From positions 3,526,001 through 3,590,000 of the forward strand of contig JBAJFG010000172.1 in the NCBI GenBank assembly GCA_037903475.1: DNA of 64,000 bases. The letters are read 5' to 3'. Below, piece after piece: positions 37,561 to 50,201 of this stretch (position 1 is the first letter of the stretch; the number at the start of each line of letters is the position of its first letter). The notes beneath the pieces were generated by a model. It did not search any database. It was not told where the DNA came from and saw only the letters and a program-made list of their open reading frames with translations. This DNA is from Ancylostoma caninum. Lineage: Eukaryota > Nematoda > Chromadorea > Rhabditida > Ancylostomatidae. Made by a program: the position numbers and the translations under genes.

Positions 37561-39711
37561 GCACCCCCCCCCCCCGAAAAACAAATCAGCTTGACTCGCG
37601 GTGACGACAAAGGACCCATGCGTGCTCACTTCCTAATGCAGTTACTATGGCTCTTAAAAATAGAGTACAGAACAAGGTCATCGGATAGGAGCAGCAGTTG
37701 CTGACCTTATACGGAACGTCAACGACAAAGGGATATATTATACTGCTGTGGAAAAAATCTGGATAGCTATGGACTGTGGACTGAGCAAAGACGTGTTTTA
37801 TGGCTAAAAAAGGACAGTTGTGTAGTTGCGGACGGAGCGCACTTTTGCACTTTTTCCTTCACTTTTTAGGAATTCGCTATCATATGACAACTCGCTCCAT
37901 ATTAATGTGAGGATGTGTACTTTCACTATAGTGGTTCCTCTTCTTTCATTACTTAGCCGTAATCCACGCGATGCACTGATTTTCTACGGGATATGACAAT
38001 CAGAAGCAATATGAAGAGGGAAATTGGAGAAATTACCGGATGAGGTGACGCGGTTACTGGCGGAACGAGGAGAATTGCAGTTCCTAGTTGTTGGAAATAA
38101 GGTGCTACATGGAAATATGGGGCAAAAGTGTCAATTTGTCACTTCGAGAAGAGCTTTATTTATTTATTTATTTATTTATCTGCACCAGAAGTGCGCTACA
38201 AAAAAACATGAGGGCAAATAACATGGTGAATGTCGGTGAATGACAAAATAGGATTTCTCAGGGCAGAAAAGAAAGCATCCGAGCAAGAAACTTCCAATGT
38301 TCAAGAAAAAAAGCCCCAAATTGGGGAAAACTGCAACGATTCTAAAAGGTGAAAAAGTGGTCCATTCTTCAGATTGGAATGTAATAAGTTCGAGAAAATT
38401 CTGGGAATGAGGTCCGGAAAAATGTGCTTTTACTGGCAAAGATAAATTTCGAATGGTACTTTTTTCACTGAAAAAAACGTTTCCTTCAAAAAGGAATACT
38501 CTCCGGAATACCGAAAACCTCTACAGTTCCAGAGAAAATTCTTAAGAAATATAGCATTTCCGTCGGTCGTCTCCTTATTATTTCCCATTTATTTGCTCTT
38601 TCCCATCGGAAAATATAATGAAATACAGGGTAATACGTCGCAAGGAAGAGAATGAGGAAATAGACGGAGGCAAAGGAAAGAAGTTCCAGATGTTACCTTT
38701 ACTCCATACTTAGAAAGTCAGAAAAAATCATTGAATATACTCTGCGAAACTTGCTCGAACAATACACTAGTGACAGTTGTCCAAGCTGCTCCGTGACTTA
38801 CTTGAAATGGCTCAAAATGAGCTGTTACCCTCTGTATAATTTTAATATTTTTCCTTTTTCACTTTTTTACCTTATCAATTTTTTTCATATAGTTTCGTAT
38901 AACTTTAGAAAATGATGAAAATTCAATATTCGCATAAGTTATTGATTTTTTTGCTAGCTTCAGATATTTATAAATTAAGTACATCATCTAGCTCTGCAAC
39001 TAGTAGTTCTGGAAAATGTTCAGTTTTTAGCTCGGGTTGTCCAATTATTTTTCACTCGAAATCGAGTAATACAATCTTATATAGCACTTAGACACGAACA
39101 GCATCTGTGCTCATCTTTCTGCGGTACTTCCGACAGGACCAACACCTACTGTGGCAGATTTCCCTAGAAATCTGGCTCCACCTGTTTTTTTTTTTTTTCG
39201 AGAAAAGCACCTAAATCCAGAAGAAAACACACTAGATGGGGAGGGAACGAATGTGAAAATGTAAAAACAACAGAGACTTCTCCGAATCTGACACGAAATT
39301 CAATTTCCGCAATTGCGGCCCAGCTCTCGACAATGACGTGTTTTCGCCGAAATTCCAGGACAGGACTGAGAATGAGGCGAAAACGGGGTTTTACAGACAA
39401 AAGCAAGGTGCCCTTCATCTGGTCCCAGAAGTCCTCGAAGAGTTTGTGGAACCTTTTCAAGCGCATTCCTTTCTATAGGGTTCCATTTTCACTAGCATAA
39501 GAAAGAAAGAATAACACTGAGGCTACTAATGGGAGCATTAAATAGAAGGGGAGAGTAGGTGAAGGTCCCGATTAGAAAGGTCAGAGAATCAACGACGCCA
39601 TAGTGGAAAGGAAGGAAGAAATAAAAAAATTAAATAATAATCCGAGAGTCTTGATAAAGACGTCGCTTGATGCCTCACAGGATTTGCCGTACAATGAAGT
39701 AATGATTAATC

Positions 39712-40470
39712 GAATGAATGAATGAATGAATGAATGAATGAATGAATGAATGAATGAATGAATGAATGAATGAATGAATGAATGAATGAACGAGTGAATG
39801 AATGAACGAGTGAATGAATGAATGAATGAATGAATGGTATGAATGAATGAATGAATGAATGAATGAATGAATGAGTGAATGAATGAATGAATGAATGAAT
39901 GAATGAATGAATGAACGAGTGAATGAATGAACGAGTGAATGAATGAATGAATGAATGAATGGTATGAATGAATGAATGAATGAATGAATGAATGAATGAG
40001 TGAATGAATGAATGAATGAATGAATGAATGAATGAATGAATGAATGAATGAATGAATGGTATGAATGAATGAATGAATGAATGAATGAATGAATGAATGA
40101 ATGAATGAATGAATGGTATGAATGAATGAATGAATGAATGAATGAATGAATGAATGAATGAATGAATGAATGAATGGTATGAATGAATGAATGAATGAAT
40201 GAATGAATGGTATGAATGAATGAATGAATGAATGAATGAATGGTATGAATGAATGAATGAATGAATGAATGAATGAATGGTATGAATGAATGAATGAATG
40301 AATGAATGAATGAATGAATGAATGAATGAATGAATGAATGAATGTATGAATGAATGAATGAATGAATGAATGAATGAATGAATGCATGAATGAACGAATG
40401 AATCAGTCGAATGAATGAACGAACGAATGAATCAGTCGAATGAATGGACGAACGAATGAATGAATGAATG
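39712..40470 (+). repeat. Large GAAT array with higher-order structure
   Basis: About 750 bp of (GAAT)n is interrupted by GGTAT at 39836, 39961, 40058, 40115, 40176, 40209, 40242 and 40279. Every spacing (125, 97, 57, 61, 33, 33, 37) equals 1 modulo 4, as expected if each interruption is one extra base in the 4-bp register. The segments around 39791 and 39916 (CGAG, GGTAT and GAGTG variants) form a 125-bp duplication. Two minus-strand ORFs of over 260 codons made of His-Ser-Phe-Ile are by-products, not genes. Confidence 0.95.
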
Positions 40471-41573
40471 GGAAAGCTTTTATTACACGTTGAGGATTGG
40501 ATGCTCAGCAATTTTACAAATTATAAATCTCCCTATTTAATTATTCAATGTCTGGGAGTAATCTAAAGCCAGAAAGCTGCCAAATTTTTGAATTTTCAGG
40601 AAATTAGGTAGATAAATGAACAAATAAGGAGGCTGCAACCATAAAAAATATAAGATATCGATTTAGACGAGCTAAAATTTGGCCACATTCACAGAAATTA
40701 GCGCTTTTAGCACTTGAGTGGGCTCAGAGTGATGGTTTTAATGTCTTGCTCATTCTAAGGACAAAAACATAACAACTGGTACAGGAATAGCAGCAGTACA
40801 GCGGCACGAAAGCAGCAGCTGCTCCCGTTTATAGCACCGCGACTACTGTGATGACTCATAGGATGCTTTATAGTAAAAGAATACTAGTAAGCACACACAC
40901 AAATGCCAGCAATGCGGCAATTCGGCGTCAGGATGTGTGCGAATGTCACGCCGCCGTACGACACTCGACAACAGCCCGACGCATTACTACTCGCTTCATG
41001 ATCCACAACAACTTTTCCCCGGAGCAGCTGGGGAAACTAAGGAACCCTAGGGAAATCCTGGAACAGGACGGGGTTAGCTTGACTAGCGACGTTCATCGAA
41101 TTGAAGCCACCCACAACTACATGTGTAGAGCAAAGCAGACAGGTTTTGTATGGAGTACCTAGTGAAGCTTGGCAACTTTCCATTGTTTTGTCGGCGGCAA
41201 ACATGGAAGAATAACAAGTTTTGCAATTACGTACGAGTGGAAACACATGATGGAAGCATTGAGAACATTTGTTAGAGGCAAAAATGAATCATTTCAAATG
41301 ATTACAGTAAATTACTACCTTTTTCAGGGACAGCTACCATAAAGAGCAAGAAATAAATAAAAATAAAAATGACGAGGCCCTAGAGATTCCGAGAGGAATT
41401 CGCTAAAAACTTAAATAAATGACGATGTAATCTACTGGTCTACGTATCTTTTTACCAGAATATTATGAAGTTCATACAGTATGCCTACCGTAACCAGAAA
41501 AGTCATAGATACGGTACAATACCATCCTAAAATTCGTCACCAGCATACCGAATCGGCTCCTGCGCGAGTTATA

Positions 41574-41660
41574 AGAATATATATATATATATAAAATATA
41601 AATTATAAAATAAAATATAGGATAAAGTAAGGTAATAAAATAAAATATAAAATATAAGTT
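41574..41660. repeat. AT-rich microsatellite (TA and AAAATATA units)
   Basis: An (AT)n run of about 20 bp is followed by irregular AAATAAAATATA units. The region from 40471 to 41573 has no supported gene. A plus-strand ORF at 40848-41162 and a plus-strand acceptor at 41329 (CTACCTTTTTCAG) leading into a 25-codon open exon were seen but could not be joined. Confidence 0.6.
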
Positions 41661-41776
41661 ATATTTAAACGAATTTTGTTTACACCTTATATCGAGTAAT
41701 GCGGTAGTAATATTTAAGTAATATTTTAATAGTAAGTAATATTTAACGATACAGAGCCTACAGTCTATTAGCTCAC

Positions 41777-41985
41777 AGAGGGCGCCTGATACGACTTTGT
41801 CCGCAACTACGACCTCATCATTTTACGGCTAACTGATCTATTTTTTTGCATTTTTTTTTTGATTTGCATATGGTGTGATTCTTTCCATTCTTATGTTTCC
41901 CTACTGCCATTCGCTAAAATATCCTTCCAGACGCATTCTGCGGGCAAAGTCGCAATTGCAGGCAAAGTCGGATTAGGCGCCCTCT
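41777..41985. mobile_element. MITE with AGAGGGCGCC inverted ends
   Basis: The left end AGAGGGCGCCTGATACGACT pairs with the reverse complement of the right end, AGAGGGCGCCTAATCCGACT. The match then continues through TTTGTCCGC / TTTGCCTGC. The element is about 209 bp with an AT-rich centre. No unambiguous target duplication is visible. Confidence 0.75.
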
Positions 41986-42265
41986 ATGACGCTGCGTGAC
42001 AAGAGGTGCGCTGCAGGTCTGTGATTGGTCGATTCATGTGCGCGTCGCGGCTGCGGCCTTTGAGGGCACGAGCATTTCTGCGTGGATATGGACAACTTTT
42101 CTAGGCATGAGTGGGACAAATAAATGTTATCGTAACCCACAACCTGTGAGAAGGTGGCCACCGATGCAACCTGAACCTGAAAAGCATATTCGTGCGGCGC
42201 GGTCGCGTCGCGGAGTACGTCTTGACCGCCACCCCCTCAATGATCTAATAGACCATATGTGAAAT

Positions 42266-42303
42266 TTCCACTATTTTTCTGCAATTGTAGAAAAATAGTG
42301 GAA
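42266..42303. repeat. Perfect 15-bp-stem hairpin
   Basis: TTCCACTATTTTTCT and AGAAAAATAGTGGAA flank an 8-base loop (GCAATTGT). It lies just after a GC-rich stretch (42190-42230, TGCGGCGCGGTCGCGTCGCGG) that resembles the arms of the MITEs at 6.6 and 60.9 kb. Confidence 0.8.
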
Positions 42304-42379
42304 TACGGTACAGAATCAGCCAGAAATTAACGATCTCGTTATCCCCCACCCAAATTCAATTTTTGACTCACACCCTTAC

Positions 42380-42698
42380 ACAGCGATCGTTATTTTGTAG
42401 GAATGTCTCATAAACCATAACTGTTGTGCTGCCGCAGATGTGAACCACGTGGTTGGCAGCCAATTTCCTCGATAAAGGCAATAAAAATTCATAGGAAAGA
42501 AACCAATCGTCAGTAAGCTGAATATTTGGTAAAGAGCGCATTTTTTCATCTTGCTTCACGTACAGAACCCCAGGCTTTTTCGGATATTTTTGGTTGACTC
42601 TATTCATTCCATTGCAAATTATTAGATAGAAAGATTCTGAGAGACATATACAATGAGGTTCACTGATGGCATTAGATGACGAAATCTTTTCATAAATG
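42380..42698 (-). other. Unrecognised 106-codon candidate exon
   Basis: An acceptor (GAACTCCTCTAG) and a donor (GTAAGGGTG) bound a fully open frame on the minus strand, phase 2 in and 0 out. The product has scattered Cys and a mixed, protein-like composition (for example PHCICLSESFYLIICNG and NIQLTDDWFLSYEFLLPLS). No ATG and no partner exon were found. It could be part of a long-intron gene or a chance ORF. Confidence 0.28.
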
Positions 42699-43655
42699 CT
42701 AGAGGAGTTCAAGCAGGAGAACCAAATTTCTCGTGTTATTCATGGAAGCCACTAGTTATCCTATCATCGCTAGATTCAGGTGATAGCTGTTTTCCTACTT
42801 CCTTTTTAACCTTCAAGAAACGCGATCTATACTTAACAGCCACCTTGTAGTCTACGAAATGCAAAACTTCTCAAAATGGCTTTACGGTACAAAACGAATG
42901 TCGACTCAAAAGAGGAGAACGAGGCTCGCACGCCGGACTTTCGCGTCTAGGAAGGCTCGGCCTAAAAGTGGTGCTGGCTCGAAATTCTCATACTTTTTAA
43001 ATATTTCTCATTCCTCACACCTCGCGATAAACAAAAAAAAACATTCGAAAAAGACCAGGATTAAAAATGTATCCAGTTTGCCTACCTACTCTTTAAGTCA
43101 AAAATGTCAAGCCAACAAGTTGACGTGGGCGGAGCCAAGCAATCAGATGAGTGGGAGATGGCCCGGCGATCGGTGGCTCTTCCCTTCCCCATGCTCCTCA
43201 CGGAGCCACGCCCCTTTTTTCTGTTTTATATAATAATCCATTAATTATGTTATAAAGATAAAATATGTATTATAACTAGTTTTGTATCAAGACCCTATAA
43301 TCACGGGTGAAAAGATTCAAGTTAAGGACGTGCACAATCCTTAAAATCGACAAAAATTGTTCTAAAAAAATTAATTTTGATGCAGTCTCTCGGTCTCCTC
43401 CTGATTCAAAGATGTATTGTATTTTGTAGGCTTGATAATGGCGTTATAGCGCCGAAAGCTTGCCTGATAAAGTGGCTAATATTGAAGTCTCGACAACTTT
43501 GAACTACTTACAAGAGATATGAGGCTTCGCGTCGGACGAATACTGCAAAAAAAATTTAGTAAAACAAAATAAATGAAATAAATGAATGCAAAAAACAATC
43601 TCCACTTCTCAAATAGCCCAAGATAAAAGTAACAAGAAGACCAAGAAGGGTGGTG

Positions 43656-43762
43656 AGCGTTATACCTGGAGAGGGCGGTGCGGACCAGCTCTGTGATTGG
43701 TCAATTCATCCAACTGGTCAATCACAGAGCTCGACCGCACCTCCCACTCCAGGTATAACGCT
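43656..43762. mobile_element. CCAAT-type fold-back element, intact copy
   Basis: The whole 107-bp element is one hairpin: AGCGTTATACCTGGA at the left mirrors TCCAGGTATAACGCT at the right, and the inner arms are CTCTGTGATTGGTCAA and TGGTCAATCACAGAG with a short TCATCCAAC loop. Related copies are at 9765-9835 and 62971-63059, and single arms occur near 5003-5025 and 42018-42036. Each arm contains an inverted CCAAT box. Confidence 0.85.
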
Positions 43763-46495
43763 CCGTACCCGACCAGCAAGCGTATTTAAGTCTGAGATTA
43801 TGAAGATCTTTCCCGAGGTCATTTACACAACCAAAGAATAAAAGACCACAGTTCACAGCCCACAACCGCTAGCAGTCCAAAATAAGGAGGTGCTGTGCTG
43901 TTTGCACCAGTGACAAATATGTAGGAGTGTGCAGAAATTACATCTCCACAGAAACCGTGAGCCGATCTAATGAATGAATGAAAAGCAGGAAGTCCTGCTC
44001 ATCCGAAGACTTTGCAGCCTCGGCTCGGATGCTCCTGTCATTCTCACCTAGCATCCGAAACAAGGCAGTGATGAAAAACACATCGTTGTGTCTATAGCGG
44101 CTAATCAACGTTGTCTAGCCTCATGGGTACGTAAATGCAGACGATACACGAACATAAATGAAAGAAAACGAGTTTTATGCGTGTATTCCTTGTTGTAGCC
44201 AACAAATAACTTGCATTCAAAGCGCGGTAAATTCTAGCAATCAGGCAGTGTTGTGTGTATCGTTGAACAGTAAGCGGTAAACATGATTATTGCCTGTGTT
44301 GCCAGCGGGGGGGGGAGGGGTGCGAACAATGCTCGGGAAAAACGTTATAAACATATTTGTGGAAGATCAATGGGGAAGCAGGCAAGTGGATGACGTGTAG
44401 TCTTCTGGATGACGTTTCAGCCAAGGGGCTCTATCCTTACAAGCAGAAGTCTTTAAAAGGAAATAATAGCAAAACGATATCCTTGGCATAGTCCTAAGTC
44501 TGATTTCCCTGAATCCTGGCTAAGTATAGATTAGAATTTCTATGTCCTATTGCCATAAATGTATTGCAAACAGCATATATATTGGAGTAAGGCTTTCAAT
44601 TCAAATGAAATTCGCTACTGAAAGAGATGTGAATTGTTCAACGAACACTGACGACACATGGATGAATGGCTACCCATCCATTCAATGCCTTTTCACCGTC
44701 GAAATAAATGAGATCGGCCGGAGCAGATGGAATGGAAAATCAAATCAGCGACTGCCAATCCGGAATTTATATGGAAATCGAGGATAGACCTCTAAGGCAT
44801 TAGCTGATGGATGCGATACCATACCGGGCTTTGATGCACCATTGGGGTAAACGCCCTGGGTAAACGTTCTCACTCCGGTGTTAAAGGGGGATAAATTAGT
44901 GAGGTACTGACACCTTCACCTTGAGTAATCGTAAGGATGCACGCGACTTCTCGACAGGGAAAGATTACCTGCTAATTTACTTCCTGTCTGGAGATAAACT
45001 TATTGATCAATGCAAGAAAAAGAGTAAATTTTGGGGGTAATAGTGGTTACCAGAGGTAAACTGACTGATGAATGTCATCCCTGGTAGACAATTCCTGGAA
45101 GGAAAATGGCCATAAGTATGATAACCAACTATCCAGCTCCAGGGATCCGCCAGAATCTTCCGTGGAACTGTGGCAAGACGAAATGTTCACGAGGTTCAGC
45201 TGTCATTCTTACCGTACATTTCTGAGGCGTGAGTTAAAATGTGCCTCATGTGCAGCTACACAAAAGAGCCTAGCACAAACGGATGCGACAACCAAGACTC
45301 AGAATCACTATTTAGGATCTTTCCCAGATCAAGGACTACCATTTTTATATTCACTTGATTAATTTAACATGGATTATATTGCAGGCTACTTGAGTTCTAT
45401 CATTTTGCCTGTTTTTCCAGCTTTAAATTTGTGCAATTCCGGTGCAATGAGCGCAAGTGCAAGCAATTTTGATGAACTCTATTAATTTTATTTTTATTAT
45501 TTCAATTCTGGAAGCACATTTTAATTCACGTCCTAATTTTTGAAGATTGTACGGTATTGCCTGTAATCTTACTGCCTGCTGACTCTTCTCATCCCCTCCC
45601 CTTGTTGAACCATGTTAGGATTTCTCTAGTTAAATCTCTAATCTCAACACTCCTAGAACTTTGTTAGTTAAATGAATCCATGCAAAATGCAAAAAATGAC
45701 TTAAAATGCATGAATCACCGGAGAAACACGTGATAAACAAACCTAAAACCTCAGAACCTCAACAAGAGCAAGCTAGTGACTTCCAAGGACGCTGTGAAGC
45801 AAATAACCACAATAGTAGTGACCTTCTCGCCACCGGGCTGAAAGCAATATCTGGCTAATTGCCGCCGAGAATCGTGCGAAGAACCATCTGCCGCCAGATG
45901 CGCAGTTAACACGCGGGTTTTATACTTGAGGTCGAGTAGCGAAGTAGCGCCGCTGAATAGAGATGGCTTCTATATGAGCCATTCGCAACCTCAAGGTCAC
46001 TAGGAGGAGCGGGGCGAGGGTGGGGGAAAACGGCTCAAGGACCATCTAGACAAGCAGTAATCACGACAAGTTACTGCATTTATTCATAGGTATTTTCCAA
46101 GTGAGTGAGAAGCTGATTTTTTCAGAGGGGCATGCATAGCTTCTGCATAAGAGGCAAAATTTGTATCTTTGTGCAAAGTGGGAAAGAAATTCTGTCCATG
46201 GGGTCAGTTCCCAGAGGTTATACGTCATCCGTTATGTAGGAGCAACAATGCAGCTGCACGAATTTGTAACCAGGCCTTTGCAGATTTCCATTCAAAACCT
46301 TTTTTCCTTTCAAAAAATGGTTCGTAGTCCCGAAATTTGTAGCACGATGTATGAAGAATGATTTACGTTGGTAGGTCAAAAAGCGTTCTAAAAAAAGACT
46401 TTTGAATAGAATTCTGCAAGGACTTATGTATATTCTAACTCTTAACCAGTTCCAGAGCTGGAGTCGTATCAAATATATTTGACCGTGGAAGGCTA
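43763..46495. other. Intergenic DNA, no gene seen
   Basis: Short ORFs occur (44542-44787 and 45072-45362 on the plus strand), but none has splice partners or recognisable domains. Confidence 0.35.
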
Positions 46496-46722
46496 TTTAT
46501 ACTGAATGCGTGCGACTGACGCGCGTGCGTCTATATGATGAAGAATAGGGCCCAGTCGCATCGCAGTCGCAGCTCAGACGCAAGCATTTACGGCGTCGCG
46601 GCGGCCGCGCGTTCTTTTCATTGATGATGTACATGCCGTGTTGACCGGTTTTCATGGAAGATCCCTTGCAACTTGATGCGTGCGACTGATGCGCGACTGA
46701 TGCACGCAGCTAGTATAAACTA
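46496..46722. mobile_element. GC-rich MITE with TTTATACT ends
   Basis: The left end TTTATACTGAATGCGTGCGA pairs with the reverse complement of the right end, TTTATACTAGCTGCGTGCAT. The arms then repeat GACTGACGCGCG / CAGTCGCGC. The interior contains GGCGTCGCGGCGGCCGCGCG. It is non-coding and about 227 bp. Ends are approximate. Confidence 0.6.
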
Positions 46723-47639
46723 CCCTTGGGAGGGGAAACACATCGGGTATATATCCGTTCCCAGTGGTTTTATCTATAATTTTATACCATAATAAATTAA
46801 ATCTGTAATCAATAAATACATCCACCTATTCCACCCATTCAATACATCCATTTAATTATAGTAATCATATCAATCATCATCATATCAACATCTTCTTGTT
46901 GTTTATATTCCGCTTGGTATTACTCATTTTTAATGCACATCTCTTACATGTGGTTGGATGTTTATATCAATCGAGCCAGATGTAAGTTTTAAAGTTAAGC
47001 TTTCGGCAGATCTATTTCAAAAATATGTGCACATATTAAATGTTACTTTACAAACGCAACTTAGTAGGTTTCCTTCACCTCACTGATGAATGCAGGAGGT
47101 AACCTACTTCTATGTTTAGTTTTCGTATAAGGTTCATGAAAACTGAACAGGCCATAAAAATTCAAAATAACTCTAGAATTTATCCACTCTGCCATCCAAT
47201 ACAACTCAATCATCCACGAATTCATTTGTAAGTGCGGTGTCTCGGTGGGAGACAATATGAAATGAAGATGGAGTAGATCATGGATCATTATCAAGTGGAA
47301 ATCTACTGGATAAAAATAACCTGCAGTGAAACGAGTGTATTTGCATATCCGCGGATATGTTTTTATTGGATGGCAGATTCACTAAAGCACACCAATATAT
47401 CCGTTAGAGTGCGTTTATCCGACTGGATAGCTTGTACTCTAGGCGCGTTTATTTGGTTCAAACACCAAATTTGGGCATCGTTCAATTAATTGTGGATTTC
47501 AATGGATTAGAGGGAAATGCCTCCTATTCTACTTGTTCATGGATTTTTATGGATCTGGATCTATTACGTAAAATCAATTTCTCTCAGTTTATCATGTTCC
47601 AAAACACAGGCCAACCTTCCTTCACAGGGCCGAAGGCGC

Positions 47640-47677
<38 letters not shown>

Positions 47678-50152
47678 GCCTAGGTTTGCTTACTGCCTCA
47701 GAGTCACGTGCGACGAAAAATCATACTCTTCCGTTTCTTTATTTTGACATATGTATGTATGCAAGTTGCCTCTCAACATCTTCGAATTGAAATTGACTTG
47801 ACCTCATGTATCCAGATTCACAAAAATTCATCAGCAATAGGGAGCAGCGCAATAAAATTCATTTATTTTATTTAGGTGAAAATTGTGGGGACCTTGCGGT
47901 TATTAACGATCTTAGACGGTCTTCATGATCTTGTTGTCGTTTTTTTTTTGTTCTACCTTTCTTCAAATTTATGGTATTTCTCTCCGAATCTCTATTAATG
48001 TGGGCCGGTTATGCGAGATAACATTGCTGAAAATTCAAAAAAAAAAGCTTAGAAGGAAAATATCAAGGCCATTCCGCTGCTTATATTAATAGGAAAAAAA
48101 GGGAGAGGGTAATTAATATTCATCTATTTCCTTGACAAATGGGAGAACTAACCAAACAAAAGCGCAAAATTTCCACTTTAGTAGCTTTCAACAAGAGCTC
48201 ATAAATCATGAAGCCGTCAGTTAAGCGATCGGCGATAACTGGTGGTCACCACCAGTACTTCTGATGGTCAAGTACGTCTTGCTGATAATAGACGAAAATT
48301 CCGGGCGCAAATGCTCACACACTGTAAACAACACCCGACAAAGTGGCCAGACGTGATGGAGCGAGCGGTCGAAGGAGTGTTTTCAAGGAGTCTCAGGCTA
48401 ATGCAAGGAATTTCACATCTTCGGGAATGGAATTCTCGCTCAGTGGATTTGCACGAGTCCGCCAATGCAAGGAAGCATTTCAACAAGTTCCATCGGATTT
48501 ACAGCTTTCCAAGCAAATAGAATTACTGGGAAACTATTCCACAGGCGATGTGGTCAATGAGCTATGGGGTGAGCCGGGAAGGGTTCAGGATCACCTGGCC
48601 ACTGGGAAATTTATCGACTTTTCCCTATTGGTAGGCAAAACTGGAGGTTTCTAGCGACCCAGGATAGGGCTCTACAACCTTATATGGGGAAGGAAAAAAG
48701 AAAAAAACACTAGTGTGAGATAGTACATGGCAATTTTGGGAGGTTTCACTTCAGCAAAAACAGTTCTAGTCCATGTCAGGATATCTCACCTTGCAAGTCA
48801 TCCCCGAACAAGTGTAGGAAATGGCAAAATCCTGGAACATTTAGGACTAAGCTTCCTAATTGGGTTAGATAAAGAGCTATAAATTTGGCCTCGATGGCAA
48901 ACATACCAGGGCAGAATTATTTGTTAAAGATAAGGCACCGATAAGGAGTAAGTGCCAAAGTTCGTAAATAGCTGTGCAGAGAATGGGAATAAAGTACAGA
49001 AAATCGATATGGTAAGATTATTTGGCACTGAAATGGTGAGAACTAAAATTCATTAGGCCGCAGCGATGGAAAATGTATGGATCAATAGCCAACTGGTTGT
49101 GCGCGCCATTTATGGATAACCTCTGATCTTTGTGTGAGGTCAAAGGTAATATAAAAGCAAAAAAGAGGAAGAGGACCTTTAAGAAAACCAAGTTGGATAA
49201 ATAGCACATTGATTCGGACCAAAAATAAAGAAAAAGGTATCCACGCTGTTTTTTTTCACTGGTTCCAGATCAAAGATAAGTGTGAGGTGAGAGTCGAATG
49301 CTCAGAGAAATTGGAAACCTGAGGAAATGCAAAAGCGATAAATGAGACTTGGTACCGCCCACTTACTCCACATTCTTCAAAAACTGGTACTTACCTACCT
49401 GGAGCATATTATTTTATTTATTTGAACGTGTCGAAAGTCTATTCGGAGCACTGCTCTAGATTATGTACCCTTGATGAAAAAAATGAGCTCTAAACAAGGA
49501 AGCACTGTTGGCAAACGTCATCCAGACACTGTGGCAAAAACACAGGCGTGAATTGGCCACCATTTGTTGCCTCCTGCGAATGAAACAGCCTGATGATGTG
49601 GCAAAAGTGACATTTATGATAATTTATGAGACTTTTTTCTGAATTGCCACTATTCCACTTTTCATGGGATGATCTGATAGGTTCATCCTTGTGGACGAGG
49701 TCCTGATGGTTTCCCGACAGGGTATGGACATCATTGTCCGTAGTTTGGCGTAAAAATTGGCCTGTCAAAGAGCTCAATCGTTAAAAATGTACCGGTAATA
49801 GAAAATGAAAACAAATAGACTAAAGTGAAGGAAGTGGATCCCCCTTAACAAAATAGCTGCACCGAGAATCGTGGAGAAATAGATCCAATAGAGATAATTT
49901 CTCAATTTAGCAGCTGGAAATTTCCACGACATTTTGCGTGGGTCACGATATCAGCTGGGGAAGGGTGAGCACTGATAGCAAGCGAAGCAATCAGAAAAAG
50001 TCGCTCGTCACTGAAATAAGCCAAGCAAAGTCCCTTCTAAAAAAGGAGTGGCTTATTGACGTCATTGCTCGCCGTACGAAAATGACCAATCAGCGTCCAT
50101 GCACGCTCACCTGAAATCCCATGAAATTCCCATGGTTACTGTATACACATAC
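46723..50152. other. Gene-poor region
   Basis: Contains a (GA)n tract at 47639-47679 and open frames at 48242-48520 and 48343-48654 (plus), which overlap and cannot both be real. No phase-consistent chain was found. Confidence 0.3.
47639..47679 (+). repeat. GA dinucleotide microsatellite
   Basis: About 20 GA units with a single AAAG interruption. The ORFs that end in Arg-Glu repeats across it are artefacts. Confidence 0.95.
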
Positions 50153-50201
50153 TTGTCATACTCCTCGTTATTTGTAAACAAGCTACTTTTGCAAACCACT
50201 T
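50153..50201 (-). other. Isolated candidate exon with strong splice sites
   Basis: On the minus strand the acceptor TTCACACATCCTCAG and the donor GTATGTGTA bound 49 bases that are open in two of three frames (for example VVCKSSLFTNNEEYD). It could belong to the tentative gene at 51.3-51.9 kb only if that gene continued downstream past its stop, so it is more likely a separate or spurious exon. Confidence 0.22.

Noticed and set aside
39160..39195. Minus-strand exon with donor GTAGGTGTT at about 39.15 kb
   Set aside because: The putative acceptor is preceded by poly-A rather than pyrimidines on the minus strand.
39581..40511. Two minus-strand ORFs of 268 and 278 codons
   Set aside because: They are translations of the GAAT array (His-Ser-Phe-Ile repeats) in two frames, with no start context or unique coding sequence.
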